38,214 nucleotides of DNA from Amycolatopsis taiwanensis DSM 45107 (lineage in GTDB: Bacteria; Actinomycetota; Actinomycetes; Mycobacteriales; Pseudonocardiaceae): contig NZ_JAFB01000056.1 in the NCBI RefSeq assembly GCF_000519205.1, positions 299 through 38,512 of the forward strand, in the 5' to 3' direction. The notes under the pieces were generated by a model. The model was not told where the DNA came from. It saw only the letters and a program-made list of their open reading frames with translations, and searched no databases. Below are positions 1 through 7,718 of the stretch, piece after piece; position 1 is the first letter of the stretch, and every line of letters begins with the position of its first letter. The translations under genes and the position numbers were made by a program.

Positions 1-104
1 TTCCCGACACCTGGCACGTCTGGCACTGGTCCTGCTGGCGCCGACGCCGCCAACACCAAGCCAGACTCAGCCACTACAAACGACGCGGCTACCCACTCAC
101 CTAA
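1..104 (+). CDS. C-terminal tail of a protein cut by the window edge, possibly an IS transposase
   Basis: The third frame is open from the window edge to a TAA at 102-104 and gives a tail of about 33 residues rich in Trp, Arg and His, including HWSCWRRRRQHQARLSHY. I infer a resemblance to the basic, tryptophan-rich ends of some actinobacterial IS transposases; the catalytic part lies outside the window, so this is weak. The neighbouring frames are also open for a while, so a non-coding reading remains possible. No inverted repeat end could be recognised after the stop. Confidence 0.3.
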   Translation, partial: PDTWHVWHWSCWRRRRQHQARLSHYKRRGYPLT

Positions 105-702
105 GTGCCGTTGCAGTACTAACCGCCTCCACACTGCGCCGTATCCGGATCCGTCACGGACAGCGCGCACGCCGGGCTAACGAGCGCGGTAGGTGACCCA
201 GCGCCAAATGTCTGCCACCCTCGGCAACGCAACTACGTCTGGAAGGTGACGACGGGGAACCACAGAATTCTCCGGAGCCTTGAACAGGGCAGCTTTGCCG
301 GAGTAGCGAAAGCACATCGACACCTCCCGCACACCTCCATCACCGAGGCCACCAGCGCGGGTACTTGCCAAACAGCCATCATGCGGCGAATGCTATGAGC
401 ATCGGGGCGCACATGAGCTGCCTGCCACCGCTCGTGGCAGTCAGCGACCGCGACTGCCCCGGACAGGGCACCGCCGATGCGGTTCCCCAATCGAAGAGAA
501 AACGAAGAACAGGGTTCAACCAAAAACATGAATCGTGTTTGGCATGGCGTTGCAGGTTTTCGACAGACGCGGCCATAGCAAGATCTTCACCGCCGAGCGC
601 CGATGATGGCGGAAGACAGTGACCATGACGCCGCAACGCAAGGCAGCACGTGTTTGATCATATCGGCTCGTTGTCCTCCTGATTCCTGAAGGGAGTATCG
701 AA
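105..702. other. Mostly non-coding stretch upstream of the amidase operon
   Basis: Apart from one weak small frame on the minus strand (177-317), no gene is convincing in about 600 bp. Several short overlapping frames exist on both strands, but none shows a recognisable domain. The last 200 bp are less GC-rich than the flanks (for example the stretch around 515-560 and 650-665) and presumably carry the promoter of the operon that starts at 703. I could not identify a clear -35/-10 pair. Confidence 0.4.
177..317 (-). CDS. Small hypothetical protein, doubtful
   Basis: A 46-codon frame begins with ATG at 317, preceded by GGGAGG at a good ribosome-binding distance, and ends at TAG. The peptide is basic and contains the string VVPRRHLPDVVALPRVADIW. 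It has no recognisable domain and no partner gene, and it sits alone in an otherwise empty region. It is listed only because the start and ribosome-binding site are better than those of the competing frames; it may not be expressed. Confidence 0.2.
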   Translation of the reverse strand: MCFRYSGKAALFKAPENSVVPRRHLPDVVALPRVADIWRWVTYRAR

Positions 703-1671
703 ATGGCAATGGGGACGATTTCCTCCTCGCCGGACACGGTCGGCGTGGCGGTGGTCAACTACCAGGTGCCGGTCGTGGAGACGAGGCAGGAGGTGCTGGA
801 GAACTGCCAGAAGATCGCCCGGATGGTATGGGGTACCAAGCGGGGGTTCCCCGGCCTGGATCTCATCATCTTCCCGGAATACAGCACGCAGGGCTTCCAC
901 CCCACCAAGTGGAAGGACCTGACCACCACTGTGGACGGTCCGGAGGTGGAGATCTTCGCCAAGGCGTGCGTGGAAAACAAGGTCTGGGGAGTTTTCTCGC
1001 TCACCGGCGAGGAGAACCCGGACGGCAACCCGTTCAACACCCTCCTGTTGATCAACGACAAGGGCGAGGTGGTACTCAAGCATCACAAGGTACTGCCGTG
1101 GGTGCCGATGGAACCCTGGTATCCCGGCGACACGACGACGGTGGGTGAAGGACCCAAGGGCCTCAAGGTCGGTCTCGTCATCTGTTACGAGGGCAACCAC
1201 CCCGAAATGTTCCGCGACACCGTGATGAAGGGTGCGGAGTTGGTCGTTCGCTGCCAGGGCTACATGTATCCCTCACGAGACCAGCAGAAGATCGTTCAGC
1301 AGTGCCGTGCCTGGGAGAACCTGACCTACGTGGCGGTTTCCAACATGGCGGGCCGCGACCTGGTGTACTCCTACTTCGGCAACTCGATGCTGGTCGACTT
1401 CGACGGCAGCATGCTCGCCGAATGTGGCACCGCTCCGGACGAGGTGACCTACGCGTTGCTGTCCCTGTCGGCGGTACGTGACGCCCGGCAGACCTGGACG
1501 GCGGAGAACCACCTGTTCAACACGCTGCACCGCGGCTACACCGCGTTGCCGCCGGACGGGTTGGCGGAGTGCCCGTTCGACTTCTACAAGCTGTGGGTCA
1601 ACGAGCCCCAGCGGGCCAAGGAACTGGTCGAGTCGCTGACCCGGCCGACCGCTATCCCGGTGGAGGCATGA
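703..1671 (+). CDS. amiE: Aliphatic amidase / formamidase-like enzyme (nitrilase superfamily)
   Basis: The 322-residue protein is a member of the nitrilase superfamily close to aliphatic amidase AmiE and formamidase AmiF, which hydrolyse short amides to acid plus ammonia in the cytosol. The N-terminus (ISSSPDTVGVAVVNY) and the WGVFSLTGE and GAELVVRCQGYMYP blocks match AmiE. The catalytic set is visible: Glu59 in FPEYS, Lys129 in HHKVLPW, Glu137 in PMEPWYPG and Cys161 in VICYEGNHPE. AmiE has Asp-Asp where this protein has Tyr-Glu after the cysteine, and about 20 C-terminal residues of AmiE are missing, so the substrate may differ. The start at 703 has a GAAGGGAG ribosome-binding site. The stop overlaps the next start in ATGA (1668-1671), so it is translationally coupled to the ATPase and leads a six-gene operon. 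Confidence 0.9.
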   Translation: MAMGTISSSPDTVGVAVVNYQVPVVETRQEVLENCQKIARMVWGTKRGFPGLDLIIFPEYSTQGFHPTKWKDLTTTVDGPEVEIFAKACVENKVWGVFSLTGEENPDGNPFNTLLLINDKGEVVLKHHKVLPWVPMEPWYPGDTTTVGEGPKGLKVGLVICYEGNHPEMFRDTVMKGAELVVRCQGYMYPSRDQQKIVQQCRAWENLTYVAVSNMAGRDLVYSYFGNSMLVDFDGSMLAECGTAPDEVTYALLSLSAVRDARQTWTAENHLFNTLHRGYTALPPDGLAECPFDFYKLWVNEPQRAKELVESLTRPTAIPVEA

Positions 1672-3914
1672 CGTCCGATTCCGGAACCGTCCAGGACACC
1701 GATCACGAGCGGGACTCCGGCGGGATCGTGCTGCGGGTGGCAGAGGCCCCGTTGGAGGATGTCGACCGGGGCACCGCTCGGATCGACGGTTATCTGCTCG
1801 CCCGCATTGGCGTGCGGCCGGGCATGGTGGTGGCGATCAGCGGGGAGCGGCGGACCGTGGCCGTCGCTCACCCCGCGCCGCCGCAGTGGCAGGGCACGCA
1901 CCAGATCATGATGGACGGCATGGTGCGGGAAAACGCCCGCGCCGTCGTCGGTGAACCCGTCACGGTTTCCGCCATCGACGCCCAGCCCGCGGCAACAGTG
2001 CTGATCGAACCGCTGGACGCGGGCACGTTCGGTGCCCGCGAGGTGGCCGAGATTCGCGACGCGCTGGTGGGCCGGGCCATGGTCTACGGCGACCGGCTGA
2101 AGGTGACGGTGTTCTCCAAGCGTGGTCACCTGTTCCAGGTCGCCGGTACGCAACCGGAAACCGCCGTGGTCGCCGGTCCTTTCACCGACGTCCGCATCAA
2201 GCGGGACCCGGCGACCCTGGCCAGCCAGCCGCCGTTGTTCAAGATCAAATACGAGGACATCGGCGGCCTCGAGGACGAGGTGCTGCGGGTCCGGGAGCTG
2301 GTCGAACTCCCGTTGAAGTATCCGGCGCTGTTCGCCCGGCTCAAGATCGAACCGCCGAAGGGGGTGCTGCTCTACGGACCACCGGGTTCGGGCAAGACGC
2401 TCATCGCCCGCGCGGTGGCCAGCGAGGTCAAGGCGCACTTCATCCACGTCAACGGGCCCGAGATCATCCACAAGTTCTACGGCGAAAGCGAGGCGAAGCT
2501 GCGGGAAATCTTCGAGGAGGCGCACCGGCGCGCCCCCTCGGTGATCTTTCTCGACGAGATCGACGCGATCGCGCCACGCCGGATCGATGTCTCCGGCGAG
2601 GTCGAAAAACGGGTCGTCGCCCAACTGCTGGCGTCCATGGACGGCCTGGTGTCCCGCGGCGAGGTCGTGGTCATCGGTGCGACGAACCTGCCCGAGGCGG
2701 TCGACCCCGCGTTACGCCGGCCCGGCCGGTTCGACCGGGAAATCCCGGTCAACGTGCCGACCCGCACGGGACGCCTGCGCATCCTCCAGATCCACTCCCG
2801 CGGCATGCCCCTGGCCGACGACGTCGACCTGGAGGCGCTGGCCGAGATCACGCACGGCTTCGTCGGCGCCGACCTGGAAGCCCTGTGCAAGGAAGCGGGC
2901 ATGCTCGCCATTCGCGACTGCTTCGCCGAACTCGACGCGACCGACGCGGCCAGCACCGAATCGCTGGCCGAGGGCACCAGCATCCGGGCCGAGCACTTCG
3001 CCGAGGCGCTGAAGGCCATCGAGCCCACCACAACCCGCGAGTTCTTCCTGGAACGACCCAACGTGCGCTGGGAAGACATCGGCGGCCTGGAGCACATCCG
3101 GCGCACGGTCTCCTCCGCCCTGCAACTCCCCCGCGCTCATCCGTCCCTGTTCACCCAGGCCGGTATCCGGCCGCCGACCGGTTTCCTGTTCGCCGGACCG
3201 TCCGGGACCGGCAAGTCGCTCACGGTGAAGGCACTTGCCACCGAGACCGGGCTGCGACTGATCACTGTGGACGCCGCTTCACTGCTGTCGAAATGGGTCG
3301 GCGAGTCCGAAAAGGGACTGCGCGAAGTCTTCAAGAAGGCCAAGCAATCCGCCCCGTGCATCCTGTTCTTCGACGGGCTCGACGGGCTGGTGCCCATCCG
3401 TCATGGCCACCCCGAAATGGAGGGCGGGCTCTCCGACCGGCTGGCCCGCCAGTTCTTCAGCGAACTGGACGAGGCCGTCGAGTTCGGCAACGTGGTCCTC
3501 ATCGGCGCCACGAACCGCCCCGACCTGATCGACCCGGCCGTGCTACGCCCCGGCCGGCTGGGATACACGGTGAACTTCTCCCTGCCGGACCAGAACCAGC
3601 GGGAGCGCATCCTGGACGTCCAGCTACGAAAGATGCGCTTGGCCCCGGAGGTGAACCTGTCCGAAATGGCCGGCGAGATGAAAGGCTTGTCCGGCGCGGA
3701 AATCGCGGGACTGTGCCAGCGCGCGGCGCTGGCCGAGATCGAACGCTTCGTGGAGCGGCACGGCAGCGCGGCCGAAGAGAAAGCCGCCCGCGGCGAACTC
3801 GTGCTCTCCGCCGAGGCGCTGCGCGACTCCATAACCGCGCTGCACGCGAAGCATCGGACACATACCACCACCACCAACCTGCCGGAGGTGCCCAGCGATG
3901 CCCACTTGTCCTAG
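1668..3914 (+). CDS. CDC48/p97-type AAA+ ATPase with two ATPase domains
   Basis: The 748-residue protein has the CDC48/VCP layout: a double-psi-barrel N domain (about 15-115), a linker with the second N subdomain, D1 and D2. D1 is canonical, with Walker A GPPGSGKT (237-244), Walker B VIFLDEID (292-299), sensor GATN (337-340) and RRPGRFDRE. D2 has Walker A GPSGTGKS (510-517), but its Walker B reads ILFFDG, with Gly570 in place of the catalytic glutamate, and the arginine finger segment is LRPGRLGY. By analogy with known Glu mutants, D2 should bind but hardly hydrolyse ATP. Such proteins form hexamers that unfold or remodel protein partners. ATG at 1668 is chosen because it overlaps the amidase stop. 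The downstream small genes are the likely adaptors or substrates. Confidence 0.93.
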   Translation: MTSDSGTVQDTDHERDSGGIVLRVAEAPLEDVDRGTARIDGYLLARIGVRPGMVVAISGERRTVAVAHPAPPQWQGTHQIMMDGMVRENARAVVGEPVTVSAIDAQPAATVLIEPLDAGTFGAREVAEIRDALVGRAMVYGDRLKVTVFSKRGHLFQVAGTQPETAVVAGPFTDVRIKRDPATLASQPPLFKIKYEDIGGLEDEVLRVRELVELPLKYPALFARLKIEPPKGVLLYGPPGSGKTLIARAVASEVKAHFIHVNGPEIIHKFYGESEAKLREIFEEAHRRAPSVIFLDEIDAIAPRRIDVSGEVEKRVVAQLLASMDGLVSRGEVVVIGATNLPEAVDPALRRPGRFDREIPVNVPTRTGRLRILQIHSRGMPLADDVDLEALAEITHGFVGADLEALCKEAGMLAIRDCFAELDATDAASTESLAEGTSIRAEHFAEALKAIEPTTTREFFLERPNVRWEDIGGLEHIRRTVSSALQLPRAHPSLFTQAGIRPPTGFLFAGPSGTGKSLTVKALATETGLRLITVDAASLLSKWVGESEKGLREVFKKAKQSAPCILFFDGLDGLVPIRHGHPEMEGGLSDRLARQFFSELDEAVEFGNVVLIGATNRPDLIDPAVLRPGRLGYTVNFSLPDQNQRERILDVQLRKMRLAPEVNLSEMAGEMKGLSGAEIAGLCQRAALAEIERFVERHGSAAEEKAARGELVLSAEALRDSITALHAKHRTHTTTTNLPEVPSDAHLS

Positions 3915-4176
3915 GTGCGAACAACCCATGACGGCCGACCGCCGGATCAGCATCGGCGGAATCACCGACAAACCGGTGCACTGGCACTGTGCCAGCGATC
4001 CCGTCGAGGCCGAGGCCGTCCATCCCGTGCAAATGGTCCACCTTCATGTGGGCGCGGAAGAAGACCACGACGGCAAATCGTTCCGGATCATCCACCTGGA
4101 CATGATCGGCGCCGAACTCATGGTGTACCGCGAAGTCATCACCCCGGCATCGCACGGGCGGGCTCGCCATGACTGA
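3898..4176 (+). CDS. Small zinc-ribbon-like protein
   Basis: This 92-residue protein starts inside the 3-prime end of the ATPase gene (17 bp overlap) and itself overlaps the next gene by 8 bp, so it is tightly coupled to both. The N-terminus shows C-P-R-C (Cys4, Cys7) and a second half H-W-H-C (His28, His30, Cys31), enough for one zinc-binding knuckle. The rest (about 35-92) is acidic to neutral and has the look of a small beta-rich domain. I do not recognise a family. Its position beside a CDC48-like ATPase suggests an adaptor or substrate-recognition subunit, which is inference only. Confidence 0.7.
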   Translation: MPTCPRCEQPMTADRRISIGGITDKPVHWHCASDPVEAEAVHPVQMVHLHVGAEEDHDGKSFRIIHLDMIGAELMVYREVITPASHGRARHD

Positions 4177-4804
4177 CAGCTCACCACACACGTCACGGCA
4201 GCTCCCGCTCGACGAAGGCTATTCCGAGTACCTCCACGACCTGAACGCCCTCATGCGCGACGATCCCGATCTCGCCGACATCGCGGCCGTCCGCGCCTTC
4301 GTCGAGGCGAACAAGTCCCGCTTCGGGCCCCGTACCGCCCGGGCAACCCTGGAGGCCGACCCCGACCAGTTGCGCATGCTCGTCCACGTCATGGTGCTCG
4401 CCGCTTCGGAACTGGCGGACCTGCACGAGGGCAGCCGCAACTGGCTGACCGCACACGGGCGCACGATGCCACCCTGGGACGCCACCGTACCCCGGACGGC
4501 ACAGCGCCTGATCACCTTCGGCAACAAGGTCTACGGCGTGGTGGAGTGGGAACCCACCTCCCGCGTCGAACTCAACGACGATCTCGACGAACCCGAGCGG
4601 CGCTGGGCGACCGCGCTCGCGATCGGGATCGGCGAACGTCCACAATGGACCAACGACGAAGTGTCGCGATACGCCGCCTACCTCACCCTCGGCACCAGCT
4701 CCTTCGCCGACGAACGACCCCGGAGCGACGAAGAACTGGCCGCACGGCACCAAGTCCCGGTCGAGGCCGTGCGCTACCGCCGCGAACTCGCCGACGTCCT
4801 GTGA
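4169..4804 (+). CDS. Conserved-looking hypothetical protein of the amidase-ATPase operon
   Basis: The 211-residue product is not one I recognise. It is acidic, predicted largely helical, has no signal peptide or membrane segment, and contains no cysteine pair. The middle (about 95-150) holds a cluster of aromatic and conserved-looking positions (NKVYGVVEWEPTSRVEL), and the C-terminus (about 185-211) reads like a short helix-turn-helix-like segment. Its ATG lies 8 bp inside the zinc-ribbon gene. The gap to the next gene is only 16 bp. The genetic coupling argues that it works with the AAA+ ATPase, perhaps as a partner subunit of the amidase or of the lipoyl-domain protein. Confidence 0.7.
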   Translation: MTDSSPHTSRQLPLDEGYSEYLHDLNALMRDDPDLADIAAVRAFVEANKSRFGPRTARATLEADPDQLRMLVHVMVLAASELADLHEGSRNWLTAHGRTMPPWDATVPRTAQRLITFGNKVYGVVEWEPTSRVELNDDLDEPERRWATALAIGIGERPQWTNDEVSRYAAYLTLGTSSFADERPRSDEELAARHQVPVEAVRYRRELADVL

Positions 4805-4820
4805 GCCCGGTGAGCCGACC

Positions 4821-5276
4821 GTGAGCAAGTTCCTGCACACCGGATGGCACGAGTTCCTCCTGCCCGTGCTCTCGTGCCGGGAAACCACCGAGTACCTGCG
4901 TGTCTGGCTGGACATGGCCGCCGTCGTCCCCATGCTCCGCGAACTCGATCTGGCCTACGGCGATCGCGAACACCCCTACGCGCTCGACCCGCGCCAGATC
5001 CCCCAGGCTCAGGCAGGGCTGCTCGCCAAGGTCGCGCAGCATCTGCTCGACCACCCCGGCGCACTCCGGCGAGCAGCCGCCTCGCGGGCATTCGCCACCG
5101 AACTCGCGGATCGGTTCGCAGTCTCACCGGCCGCCGGCGCACTGCCCTACCCGCCCTTCATCGACCAGGTCGACCTGGAACCCCACCAGGTCGAAATGGC
5201 GCTTCCCCTCATCATCGACCGCGCCCTCTTCCAGGCACCGACCGCCGACGGGCCGGCCGGGGAAGGAGCCCCATGA
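4821..5276 (+). CDS. Conserved-looking hypothetical protein of the amidase-ATPase operon
   Basis: This 151-residue protein starts with GTG at 4821 and ends in an ATGA overlap with the GcvH-like gene. It is predicted soluble and mostly helical, with an N-terminal block rich in aromatic residues (FLHTGWHEFLLPVL), one Cys in LSCRETTEYL, and a proline-rich central loop before a C-terminal helix. I do not recognise a family. The start is supported by the 16-bp spacing from the previous stop; no other in-frame start gives a better context. The strict coupling with its neighbours says that its stoichiometry or folding is tied to theirs. Confidence 0.68.
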   Translation: MSKFLHTGWHEFLLPVLSCRETTEYLRVWLDMAAVVPMLRELDLAYGDREHPYALDPRQIPQAQAGLLAKVAQHLLDHPGALRRAAASRAFATELADRFAVSPAAGALPYPPFIDQVDLEPHQVEMALPLIIDRALFQAPTADGPAGEGAP

Positions 5277-5710
5277 CCGAACATCACGCCGGCAACAACG
5301 ATGTCCGCTACACCGCCGACCACCTCTGGCTCCGCCCCACCGGCGACGGCCTCACCCTCGGCATCACCGAACGCATCGCCGAAACACTCACCCTGGTCAA
5401 CGCCGTCGACCTCCCGGAACTCGGTCCACTGGAGACGAACGCGGAACTCGCTCTCATCGACGCACAAAAGGTCGCCTGGGCGCTTTCCGCGCCGTTCGCC
5501 CTCCACGTGACCGAAGTCAACGACCGATTGCGCACGAACCCGATACTGGTCCGCACCGACCCCCGCGGCGACGGCTGGCTCATCCGCTGCACCCTCGACC
5601 ACCCCGGCGACTGGGCCACGCTGCTGGACGAGACCTCGTACCAAGCGCACGTCCAGCGCGAACGAGAAGCAATCGAAAACGCACCGCGCAACCCGGACTC
5701 CATCACCTGA
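5273..5710 (+). CDS. GcvH-like lipoyl-domain protein
   Basis: The 145-residue protein aligns along its length with the H protein of the glycine cleavage system: YTADHLWLR for YTKSHEWLR, LTLGITERIAETL for the GITEHAQELLG block, VDLPELG for VDLPEVG, and a C-terminal LLDETSYQAHV. Lys66 in IDAQKVAW falls exactly at the lipoylated lysine of ESVKAAS, and the following SAPFALHVTEVN matches the YAPVSGEIVEVN strand. The residues around the lysine differ from true GcvH (Gln before, Val-Ala-Trp after), and the Ser-Gly turn is lost. No gcvP or gcvT is in the window. It is therefore probably a dedicated lipoate-binding carrier rather than the glycine cleavage H protein. Lipoylation itself is an inference. 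The start overlaps the previous stop in ATGA. Confidence 0.82.
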   Translation: MTEHHAGNNDVRYTADHLWLRPTGDGLTLGITERIAETLTLVNAVDLPELGPLETNAELALIDAQKVAWALSAPFALHVTEVNDRLRTNPILVRTDPRGDGWLIRCTLDHPGDWATLLDETSYQAHVQREREAIENAPRNPDSIT

Positions 5711-5735
5711 AATCCACCAGGATTGCCTGCCGGCT

Positions 5736-5770
5736 CCCCAGGTTTTCATTATGAAATCCAGAAACCGGGG
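5736..5770. terminator. Hairpin between convergent genes, probable terminator
   Basis: CCCC (5736-5739) and GGTTT (5741-5745) pair with AAACC (5762-5766) and GGGG (5767-5770), leaving one bulged A. The loop itself contains the palindrome TTTCATTATGAAA (5744-5756). It lies between the end of the amidase-ATPase operon and the convergent hydrolase gene, so it can serve both directions. Confidence 0.5.
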
Positions 5771-5817
5771 CAGTGCTACCGCAGTGTCACCAAACACACT
5801 GTTCGATCGGCCAGTGC

Positions 5818-6750
5818 CTACTGCTTGAGAAAGGCCGTGAGCATGGGCAGGAATCCTGGCGCGAGCTGGTCACGCCGAGCGACCCCATGGCGAGGGTCGC
5901 CAGTGAACAGGCCGTGGTCTGCGCCGGGGAACACCGCTATTCCGTGCCGGTGTCGCTCAACGTCCGGCAGGGCTGCCGCAATTCTGGCAACGCTGGTGGC
6001 CACGGGCACCGAGTCGTCGCTTCCGCCGAAGAGCGCGAGCACGGGACAACTCAGTCCGGGAAGCAGCTCCGCCGGATCGATGTCCATGCTGCGCGCGAAG
6101 AACGCCGCCGTGGCCGGGGTGGCGGTGGCCTGGACCGCCACCCGGTACCAGGGCCGGTCGGCGTAGTGCCGCTGAGCGGCGATCACCTCTTCGACCGGTT
6201 CGCCGGCGCGGAGCCTGCTGGTTCGCTCGTCCACCCAGGCCATGCCTTCAGCGTGGTCCTCCCCATCCACCCCGTCACGGCGAAGCCAACTGTCGATGCG
6301 CATGCGTTCCTGCTCGGCCATGCTCACGCCGGGACCGCTGATCGTCACGACCCGGTCGATCGCTTCCGGCGCCGTTCTCGCTGCCAGCAACGACACCCAG
6401 CCGCCCTGGCTCCACCCGATCAAGCCAATCCGATGACGATCGACACCCCGCCACCCGCGCAGCACTTCGACCGCGGCCAACGCCTCAGCCGCCCGATCGG
6501 CGAAGGACTGCGTCCGCCAGTCCCCAGGCGACTGCCCGCAACCAGGCTTGTCGTGCACCAGCACGGCGACACCACACTCACTGATCCACTCGGGCCAGCC
6601 GCCCCAGTCCTCGATGCCCCCGCACCCACTGCCATCGACGAACACCAGGCCCGGAACCGGACGGTCGGACCTCGGTCGCCGCACGGCCGCACGCAAGTCA
6701 CCGGCTGTGCTGGGAACAACGGTCGATTCGACGATGACGTCAGCCCCCAT
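5818..6750 (-). CDS. Alpha/beta hydrolase family protein
   Basis: The 310-residue protein has the alpha/beta-hydrolase core: oxyanion-side block LVFVDGSGCGG near 35-45, nucleophile elbow GWSQGG with Ser114, an acid in FGGSDDSVP and the histidine in PGADHGLF. A dienelactone-hydrolase/peptidase S9-like serine esterase acting on small molecules in the cytosol is likely; the substrate is unknown. ATG at 6750 is preferred over an upstream in-frame ATG because the added residues would be a cysteine-rich, non-hydrolase-like leader. It is convergent with the amidase operon, has no close operon partner (the next gene upstream is itself on the minus strand, 144 bp away) and shows no signal peptide. Confidence 0.85.
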   Translation of the reverse strand: MGADVIVESTVVPSTAGDLRAAVRRPRSDRPVPGLVFVDGSGCGGIEDWGGWPEWISECGVAVLVHDKPGCGQSPGDWRTQSFADRAAEALAAVEVLRGWRGVDRHRIGLIGWSQGGWVSLLAARTAPEAIDRVVTISGPGVSMAEQERMRIDSWLRRDGVDGEDHAEGMAWVDERTSRLRAGEPVEEVIAAQRHYADRPWYRVAVQATATPATAAFFARSMDIDPAELLPGLSCPVLALFGGSDDSVPVATSVARIAAALPDVERHRHGIAVFPGADHGLFTGDPRHGVARRDQLAPGFLPMLTAFLKQ

Positions 6751-6893
6751 TGGTCGACCGTAACAGGCGCCGCCGCCTCGACTGACCAAATTCGGCAAAT
6801 CGACACTCCTGCATTCGCACACCGGAAGCCTCACAGCATCTCAAAGGCAAGCGCCACGGGCACGAATTCATGCCATCCGTGTCGCGCAGGCCG

Positions 6894-7718
6894 TCAGCGG
6901 CGGAACTCGCGGTTGAACAGTCGTTTCGACCAGACGTAGCCGCCGAGGGCGATCACGGCGCACCAGGCGAGCGCGATCCACGCGTTGTTCCCGATCGGCT
7001 TGTCCATCAGCAGGCCGCGCAGGGTTTCGATGATCGGCGTGAACGGCTGGTACTCGGCGAACCAGCGTAGCCCGGCCGGCATGGAATCGGTGGGGACGAA
7101 CCCGCTGCCCAGAAAGGGCAGCAGAATCAGCGGCATGGGCAGATTGCTCGCCGTCTCGACGCTCTTGCTCACCTGGCCGAGCGCGACGGAGAGCCAGACC
7201 AGCGCGAAGGTCACCACCGCCAGGAAACCGGCCGTGGCCAGCCACCCGCCCAGCCCGGCGACGGGCCGGAAGCCGACCAGCAGCGCAACGCCGAGCACGA
7301 TCGCCAAGCTGATCATTGCCTGGATCACGCTGCCGAGGACATGCCCGGTCAGCACCGAGATGCGGGCGATGTGCATGGTGCGGAACCGGGCGATGACGCC
7401 CTCGGTCATGTCCATGGCGACCGAGATCGCGGTCCCTTGGACGATGGCCGTCACGGTCATCAGAATGATCGCGGGCGCGAGGTAGTTGGCGTACTCGGCG
7501 CGCCCGCCGGTCGGCCCGCCGATCCCGGCGCCCAGCGTGCCGCCGAACACGTAGACGAACAGCAGCAGGAAGACGATCGGCATCCCGACGAGCATCAGGG
7601 TCATCGACGGGTACCGCAACATGTGCTTGATGTTGCGGCGCAACATGGTCGCCGAGTCGCGCAGCGGGTGGAACTCAAGGCCCGCTGGGGCCGGGCCGGT
7701 GAGGGTGTGGGTGCTCAT
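6894..7718 (-). CDS. ABC-2 type permease, DrrB-like
   Basis: The 274-residue integral membrane protein has about six hydrophobic segments (for instance TLMLVGMPIVFLLLFVYVF, the ILMTVTAIVQG stretch, and AWCAVIALGGYVW near the end) and the ABC-2 signature with a conserved PF-P motif around EYQPFTPIIETLRGLL. This is the layout of DrrB-type daunorubicin-resistance permeases, which export hydrophobic compounds. ATG at 7718 overlaps the ATPase stop by 4 bp, so the two subunits are translationally coupled. Only one permease gene is present, consistent with a homodimeric channel. The exported substrate cannot be read from sequence. Confidence 0.9.
   Translation of the reverse strand: MSTHTLTGPAPAGLEFHPLRDSATMLRRNIKHMLRYPSMTLMLVGMPIVFLLLFVYVFGGTLGAGIGGPTGGRAEYANYLAPAIILMTVTAIVQGTAISVAMDMTEGVIARFRTMHIARISVLTGHVLGSVIQAMISLAIVLGVALLVGFRPVAGLGGWLATAGFLAVVTFALVWLSVALGQVSKSVETASNLPMPLILLPFLGSGFVPTDSMPAGLRWFAEYQPFTPIIETLRGLLMDKPIGNNAWIALAWCAVIALGGYVWSKRLFNREFRR

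Noticed and set aside
703..1671. Assignment of the first operon gene as a nitrilase or as a nitrile-hydratase partner
   Set aside because: The AmiE-type blocks and residue spacing are clear, and the two unknown downstream proteins do not resemble nitrile hydratase subunits.
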